From Nautilus pompilius (lineage: Eukaryota > Mollusca > Cephalopoda > Nautilida > Nautilidae): a DNA stretch of 64,000 bases. Below the pieces are notes generated by a model. The model was not told the DNA's origin and ran no database searches. It was given only the letters and a program-made list of their open reading frames with translations. Both the position numbers and the translations under genes were made by a program. This document shows positions 57,817 through 64,000 of this stretch, piece after piece. The DNA is taken from contig JACATO010001071.1 in NCBI GenBank assembly GCA_018389105.1, positions 384,382 through 448,381 on the forward strand, given 5' to 3'. Every line of letters begins with the position of its first letter. Position 1 is the stretch's first letter.

Positions 57817-59851
57817 AAAGAAATAATATGCAGACGAATAGTGAACGACAGAGAGATGCCTTTGGCGTAAGGTTTTTTTTTTTCATCTACAGGAAAGTTT
57901 AGAAAATTTAGGTAGTAAATGTTAAACAAAAATAAAACCCAAGTACACCAAATTAAAAGAGTTTAGTAACTGACCATTTATAGAAACATATAGAGAGATA
58001 ATTGAATAGCGGTAAAGTTGTTTGTAGCCAACTAAAATGTAAGTCTTGTGTTTACTGTCTAAATTTGATTAAGTTATGTGTCTCCATAAACGTTTACTCG
58101 TCGTTGTTATTGTTTTGTTGTTTTTTTTTTCCTCTTTAAGTTGCAGCATCATCTTCACTTTATGATCATAAATATTCACCTGTAAACTTCCGGGTTTCGT
58201 TCAGAGAACGGACTAAATCAGATACACTCTGCTAAAAGAAATAGAGAAAAAAGGAAAAATCTCTTGCCATGCTGCCATCATTTTGCGGAAGACACTTCGC
58301 CACCGGTCCGAAGAAGCGTCTCGCTGCCCGGGACCCCTTCTGAATACGTCTTTAAAAGAGATAAAAGGAAAATCGAAGTCTGACATCACCCGTGTTTAGA
58401 TAAACATCTGGGCTTCTTCTCTTAGCCGCTTTCCTGAAACTATCAAAATGTTTACTAATTAGACGAACGAATCTGTTTTTTTGCGCAGAAATATTGTTGT
58501 TGTTTTTTCTTAAATAAGCGAACAGAAAGAGTTAATTCGAAAGCTAGGTTGGCTGCACAATGTCGTGACAGCCTTAAACGTTAATCTCATAATTTCATCT
58601 ACTCACGCGTTTTCACGAGAGAACAAGAAGTTTCTTACTTGCTAGGCGGTACCTTGACGCGACGCGCATCACTGCTGGAAATCGGATTGGTTATCTGCCC
58701 CTTTTTATTCTCAACCCAAACGAGGCCAGAATGCAAGCTCTCTAATCAGGTGTCTCATATTTATATATAATAATCATTATACAACACAAAAAAGATGATA
58801 AAGATATTCATCTGTTTGTTACCAAATTATCGACTTGGTTTTATTTTTTTTAAATGTACACCTAGCTTCTTTCAGGACACATGCTGGTCAAATTTTTACT
58901 TCACCCTTTGTGAAATTATAGAAATAAATGAGAAAGATAAGATGTGGGTCCCAGTGAATGGTGTGTTCCTAATACTAGTGCCAACTAGATTTCCTACCTA
59001 AAACGAATTCAGCTTGAGAAAAATAGTGCAAGATTATAATAGTGTACATTTATGACAGGAATAAAACATCGTAAGATTTTTTTGAAGAAAACAATCAGCT
59101 TTTATTGAATTTTTGTTTTAATTTTAAAGAAATCTTTCTAAATTCAAAAATATTATTAATCCAATACCGAGAAAGTCTTCTATGGTGGAACACTTTAATT
59201 TTATATCAAAATGGACGCGTCACCAAGGGAGAACTGTGACGACTTAGTTACCGTCGCTAATCTCAGAATCATATCGTCGAGACTTGACATTATTATTGGA
59301 ATGGTGATTGCCGTGAGTTCGATGTCGAACCTTAGACAAGTGACAAAAAGTCCATCTCTACAATAGCAGTAACTTTCAGAATCCAACCGTACACTGGTTA
59401 CCTCTCTATCTCTCTTCTGTTTTTTTTCTTTTTTCAACTGAACATCAAACTGGCCTTGAACTACAGAATATTGTTTTTTTTTTTGTTTCTTTTTACCTAT
59501 TCAATTAATCTTTCCTAAATGTTTGATTTCCCCGAGTGGTTTGCTTAAACGATGTGGCGTGTTTACAGAATACAGCGAGCCGGCGCAGGATTTGTGTAGA
59601 AGCAGTTAGCACCTAATTTTTATTTCAAGTACTGTAAAACGGCCAAAATTGTTCTTTTTTTTATTTTTTGTCGTTTTTTTAAATCCATTTTATTTTAGTC
59701 TGGTAACAGTGCAAATACACATTGTAAAGAAGTCTTTTGATGTTTGGTTTGACTTGGTTCATCTCAAAGTCAAGTGGTTTCGCAGTAAAACAATTACGTG
59801 TCTACAGTTTAAAAGAACATAACACTGGCAATATTTTGTTTATAAAGAGTG
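57817..59851. other. AT-rich to mixed sequence, no gene recognised
   Basis: Balanced patches lie at 58180-58400 and 58540-58720 (the latter with GGCGGTACC and GACGCGACGCGC). The remainder is AT-rich. Small ORFs are unrecognised. Confidence 0.55.
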
Positions 59852-59858
59852 TAATAAT

Positions 59859-59915
<57 letters not shown>

Positions 59916-59925
59916 AATAATAATA

Positions 59926-60017
<92 letters not shown>
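59852..60017. repeat. Compound (AAC)n(AAT)n array
   Basis: About 20 AAC units change into about 34 AAT units near 59912, with two phase slips. It produces a poly-Thr/Asn/Ile frame that is not a gene. Confidence 0.97.
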
Positions 60018-60018
<1 letters not shown>

Positions 60019-60180
60019 GATTATCAGTTAAGCTGAAACTAGTAATCTATAAGAAATTGTCCTAAGATTCTGATATTTCCTAGATTCCTTTTCTGGGTAT
60101 TCTAGTCAATTAAAAGAATTAAAGTAATTACAAATCCTGCTAACACCGCTAACATTAGTAAATCATCATCATTCATTCAT
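60018..60180. other. AT-rich spacer between triplet arrays
   Basis: Unique AT-rich DNA ending in a few ATC/ATTC units. Confidence 0.7.
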
Positions 60181-60198
60181 TTATTATTATTATTATTA

Positions 60199-60241
<43 letters not shown>
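60181..60241. repeat. (ATT)n array
   Basis: About 20 ATT units with one phase slip, in the opposite sense to the arrays on either side. Confidence 0.96.
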
Positions 60242-60445
60242 GGATATACTTGAATCCTAAATATCTAACAAAGTAATGTTATAGTTATGGTAAAAATGTA
60301 TTTGAAAAATTCTTCTGTCAAATTGATGAAGGAGCGATCCAGACGTCGCACTTACACATGAGGTTTAATTATCAAGTTGCTTTACCATTATTGGAATGTG
60401 CACTAGGTTTCCGAAGCCTGGGAGTAATTACTTAGCCATATAACC

Positions 60446-60447
<2 letters not shown>

Positions 60448-60507
<60 letters not shown>
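60448..60507. repeat. (AAT)n array
   Basis: About 20 perfect AAT units. Confidence 0.97.
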
Positions 60508-62194
60508 CCATGGCCAAATATTAGTAGATTTGAAACTGCGTTCGTTTCTTGTTATGCTATCCAACTATTGCTTTTTTAAATAGCAAAATTAAAATAATAA
60601 TTTCTAAAAGTTTCTTAAACTTTGCTAAGAAATAGAAGTTTCTTCTTTAACATTCTGAGTATTAGATGCAATAAGTTCTTTTTTAAACTTTTTCCATAGT
60701 CAGGAAGTTTGCTTTTTGTTTTGTCTTTTTTTTAATGAAAGATTAACCCTTTCATTTTCGAATGAGGAGTCAGACAATAACAAAAGCTGACGCACAATCC
60801 AAAGAATGAAAAAATTAAACCGCAGCAGAAAACTTCCTGATAAAGATATTTACCTGAGGACCCTGTACAGGGCATAATAGACATCTAGTAGTATTAACTC
60901 AGGTGAATCAATTACCGAATAATGATCTCGCAGAGCATACTCTCTGTAGCGCTGACTCCAAAGCGAAAAAAACAAAACAAATAGGCTAAGCAAGGGGTAG
61001 ATTTTGGACCCGGAATCTCTGCTTTCACTTTGCATCCACAAAAATTAATTGTTCATATCGCGAAAAGCTGAAGATATTTTCTTTTATTTGGTTTCAGTCT
61101 CGTGCATCGAAGAACACAGGCTCTCCCTCTCTCTATCATGTGTGTGTGCTGTGTCTTGACTTACGCAAATCAACTAAAGATAATGGATTCCCCCCCCAAA
61201 TCTACCAATAACAGGAAGATCATGTTATCTATTGCACGTGTATATAGTTTCGCCTTATTAATCTCGTATAATGTATTTTATGTCGGTGTAGAAAAATATT
61301 TTGATTTATATGCTCCCTGTGCGACCTCGAAATACTTATCGGTCCCGAGTGACCCGAAAACTTGGTCGTACTATCGCTAAAATTTAGATGCTGTCAAAAT
61401 TAATCCAGGAGCTACTTAGTTACAGGAACCGACATGCACAGATAGACCTGTCATTGGATCTGTAGCTAACTAACTCGTCAGACGGATCGGAAGTTTTGCA
61501 AGTATCTTTTATCATAAACATAAGGTTACATCCAGATTTATAGTGAGGTTCTCTCTCTCTCTCTTAAAAAAAATTTAATATTCGTGGTATATTAGAATAC
61601 TAGAATTTAACTATCATTTGGCTTTGTGTATCGCACTGCTGTTGAAAACACTCGCCTTTAAAACATAGAACAAATTTACAAACAAACCTTAAAATAAACT
61701 GAAATAAAAAACGAAATTTTTTCTGTACCAGAGATTTAACGAAAAAAATTAAAATTGAAATTTTTTTTAAAAAATTACAATTACAGTTTTTTGGAAAAAA
61801 AAAGAGTAGAGAATTAAAGTTTAAAGAACTGAACGGTTTTTAATTAAATATTTAAGAAATAAAAGCGGAAGTTAAAAATTTTTTAAAGAAAAAATTTGTT
61901 TTTCTGAAGAAAATACAATTTAAACTGAATAATAAGTTTACTTCATTATCTCAACAAACGAGAATGGTGGACGTTTGGCACGCTCCTCCAAAGTTTTTCT
62001 GCTACCAATATTTATAGTAGAATATAAACAAGAACTTTACGCGCATTTACACGAGTTCTCACCGGCGCCCATAGGCGGAGCTGGGTTGGCCGGCACGTGC
62101 TGCAGCAACGTGAACGGGAAAGCCATCTTCGGCGTAGCCATCGACTTCTGAATTACTTTTACGTTTACTTGTTTTGTCTCCACCCAGCTGCTCT
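60508..62194. other. AT-rich sequence, no gene seen
   Basis: AT-rich DNA with long A/T runs near 61560-61910. Short (CT)n at about 61551-61564. A balanced patch at 60840-61060 and a 92-codon frame at 61102-61380 are unrecognised. A CpG-containing patch lies at 62040-62130. Confidence 0.6.
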
Positions 62195-62243
62195 CTCTCT
62201 CTCCATCTCTCTCTTTCTCTCCATCTCTCTCTCTCTCTCTACT
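62195..62243. repeat. (CT)n tract with CCATCTCT variants
   Basis: About 50 bp of CT with the same CCATCTCTCT interruption seen in the arrays at 10 and 13 kb. Confidence 0.92.
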
Positions 62244-63602
62244 TCCACGTGCTTCGCAGTGAAACCAATCTGCCTAAGGTTAGAAAAATATCAAATGTAA
62301 AAGCATCTATTATTTAAATAATGTTTGTTTATCACAGATTTATTAATTCTTTGAAAACCATTGCAACGCCTGTCTTCTAAAACCAAACCCAAACATTTCT
62401 TTCCTACATTGGCTTTTGTTTGTTTTCTTTTCCCTCGCCTGCTGTTTTCAGTGGAAAGTAACTGTAATCTCGAGCTGGAGAGATCTAATTATTATTATTA
62501 TTATTGTTCTCTTAATATCCATTGCATAGCTTACTAACGATCTATTTCACCGATGCTTAAAACAGAGGTATACCAATATATTAGTGACAACTTGGATATA
62601 GATATAATACACACACACACGCCATAAAACATTTAATATACTGTAGACAGACTTAATTACTACAATCTAACTCGAGATAAAAAAAGCCTTTATTATACAT
62701 TTAGTTTACACATCCTTAGAGCTGTTTGCATTAAAAATATTTTGCATATTAATCATATTGCATAGAAATCAGTCTTGTATGTGTGTTGATCATCGAAGCC
62801 TTATGCGCTCTCTTATTTTTTATATTATAATTTGTGTAATGCTGTTTAATATATATATATATATATACATACATACATACACACTCTTTCTCATACAAAA
62901 ATCTCTTACGTTTCAATTTTTTATAAATGTATTTATATATATATATATATAATTAATATGCTACCGCATAAGTGTTCGTAAGTTGTATGTACCCCTATGT
63001 TGCTAACAATAGATCTATTATGCTAGGATTGGGAGGTACCAGCTTTTCCATCAGAAGCGCAATGAAAGCTTTTCTCATATGCAGCCGGGTTATGACGGAT
63101 CGTCCTTTATAAAGAGTAGCAGGACGGCAATGTTCTTTTCTTTTGTGCACCCCTTTTAGACACCTTAGTCAAATAACCTCGAGAAGAGAGGGGAACAAAA
63201 TTCGCATCCAAACACGGCAACACTTCGCTATAAAATAATAATATAACGACAATAGAAAGGAAGGGAGGCAATCAGGTGAACATGCAGATGAATATTGAAT
63301 AGAATGCAGGACACAAATATGGCGCGTGTCTAGTTATAAAATTAACTACGGTTTCGGGTGTCAGATCTTTCTTTTGTGCATCTCCGCTCCGTTCCTTCCA
63401 CCCGGAGTGCTAGTGTGTTGGACGGAGATTAGGAGAAACTGGCTTTCGTTCATCTTATCAACGAACTTTACTCTCTTTTTTTTTTTTATTTTCTTTCTCC
63501 ACCGATACCGAGATGACGTGTCGTGACGTCACACTGACCTCCGAAGCGGCTCTAAGGGGACGGAACTATCGCAGGAAATCTGCGACCGAACAGGAAGTCG
63601 TC
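62244..63602. other. AT-rich sequence with (AT)n and (ACAT)n
   Basis: (AT)n lies at about 62849-62867, running into (ACAT)n to 62882, and (TA)n at 62933-62952. A balanced segment follows at 63340-63600 with a perfect TGACGTCA at 63524-63531. No gene is seen. Confidence 0.6.
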
Positions 63603-63700
63603 GCGTGTGGCGCAGCGACGCCGGTACTGCTAAAATATTCGGTATCCGACCTTGCAGTCTAAATCCCAGCCAAGTCACATTGCTGAGAAGGGCGGGAAAG
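63603..63700 (+). mobile_element. tRNA-like SINE head
   Basis: An A box at 63608-63620 (TGGCGCAGCGACG) and a B box at 63654-63667 (GCAGTCTAAATCCC) stand about 34 bp apart, as in pol III promoters. The sequence between them does not fold as a functional tRNA and no core motif follows within reach, so this is probably a short or old SINE copy. Confidence 0.45.
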
Positions 63701-63850
63701 GGTGGATCAGCAAGTTCTTTAAATATTCCTCTCCTTTTTTTCTAATACTATAGTCTAGATATCGGGAATATCAGGGACAGGAAAAAAATTTTTTTTCATT
63801 TGTTTTTAAACTCTTTGAGTCCGTTTTTTTCTCTCATAACAATAGCTGAC
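63701..63850. other. T-rich sequence
   Basis: Poly-A/T-rich DNA between the SINE head and the terminal CT array. Confidence 0.65.
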
Positions 63851-64000
63851 GCTCTCTCTCTCTCTCTCTCTCTCAGCTCCATCCCGCATCCTCGCTCTCT
63901 CTCTCTCTCCCTCTCTCTCGCTCTCTCGGTGTGTCTCTCTCTCTCCATCTCTCCTCTCTCTCTCCATCTCCATCTCCTCCATCATCATCTCTCTCTATCT
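63851..64000. repeat. (CT)n array running off the right edge
   Basis: CT tracts are interrupted by CAGCTCCATCCCGCATCC and CGGTGTGT and then resume with CCATCTC variants. The array is cut by the window end. The Glu-Arg frame on minus is a repeat artefact. Confidence 0.93.

Noticed and set aside
59737..60036. Poly-Thr/Asn/Ile frame resembling a low-complexity protein
   Set aside because: It is the translation of (AAC)n(AAT)n.

Overview
This 64-kb window is eukaryotic, non-coding DNA with no intact protein-coding gene that I can support. It is AT-rich and crowded with microsatellites, mainly long (GA/CT)n, (AAT/ATT)n, (AAC)n, (TG)n and (TA)n tracts. It carries old tRNA-derived SINEs with internal RNA polymerase III promoter boxes, one decayed Tc1/mariner transposase, and one palindromic MITE-like element. 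Nothing looks prokaryotic: there are no operons, no Shine-Dalgarno-led ORFs and no CRISPR. This fits a large, repeat-rich invertebrate genome. A mollusc, perhaps a cephalopod, is my guess from repeat style alone; no gene here proves it. The window is most simply an intergenic desert or the inside of a very large intron.

Layout. 0-5.6 kb: mixed-complexity blocks (about 0.3-0.6, 0.8-0.9, 1.9-2.2 and 3.2-3.4 kb) alternating with AT-rich sequence, plus a tRNA-like SINE at 3.5 kb. 5.8-6.8 kb: Tc1-like transposase pseudogene on the minus strand. 9-16.5 kb: several blocks of balanced composition, CT arrays at 10.15-10.74 and 13.5-13.8 kb, and a SINE with an A-tail at 10.74-11.04 kb. 16.6-19.4 kb: an AAT array and a CpG-rich block (17.2-18.1 kb). 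19.45-19.9 kb: a strongly diverged tandem repeat with a period near 44 bp. 20-31 kb: mostly AT-rich DNA, a CT array carrying CRE-like palindromes (24.9-25.3 kb), an ATT array (27.1 kb) and a CpG-rich block (27.7-28.06 kb). 31.4-31.7 and 34.1-35.2 kb: the most enhancer-like unique sequence, rich in TAAT cores. 36-47 kb: three SINEs sharing a core (36.3-36.66, 44.14-44.34 and 46.09-46.35 kb), a GA array with TGACGTTA units (38.2-38.5 kb) and a unique block at 38.94-39.25 kb. 48.9-56.5 kb: GA arrays, a CpG-rich block (49.5-50.0 kb), a unique block (51.1-51.3 kb), another core-sharing SINE (55.25-55.6 kb) and a 155-bp near-perfect inverted-repeat element (56.28-56.44 kb). 57-64 kb: large AAT/ATT/AAC arrays, AT-rich DNA, a tRNA-like SINE head (63.6 kb) and a CT array running off the right edge.

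The points most worth following are: five dispersed SINEs joined by two core motifs that differ almost only by transitions; the hidden 44-bp minisatellite; two distant purine/pyrimidine arrays built around a TGACGT(C/T)A word; an excess of perfect TGACGTCA palindromes across the window; the palindromic MITE; and the unique blocks at 31.4, 34.1 and 38.9 kb as candidate conserved enhancers. I found no clear new biochemical system. The regulatory calls are inferences that need cross-species alignment.
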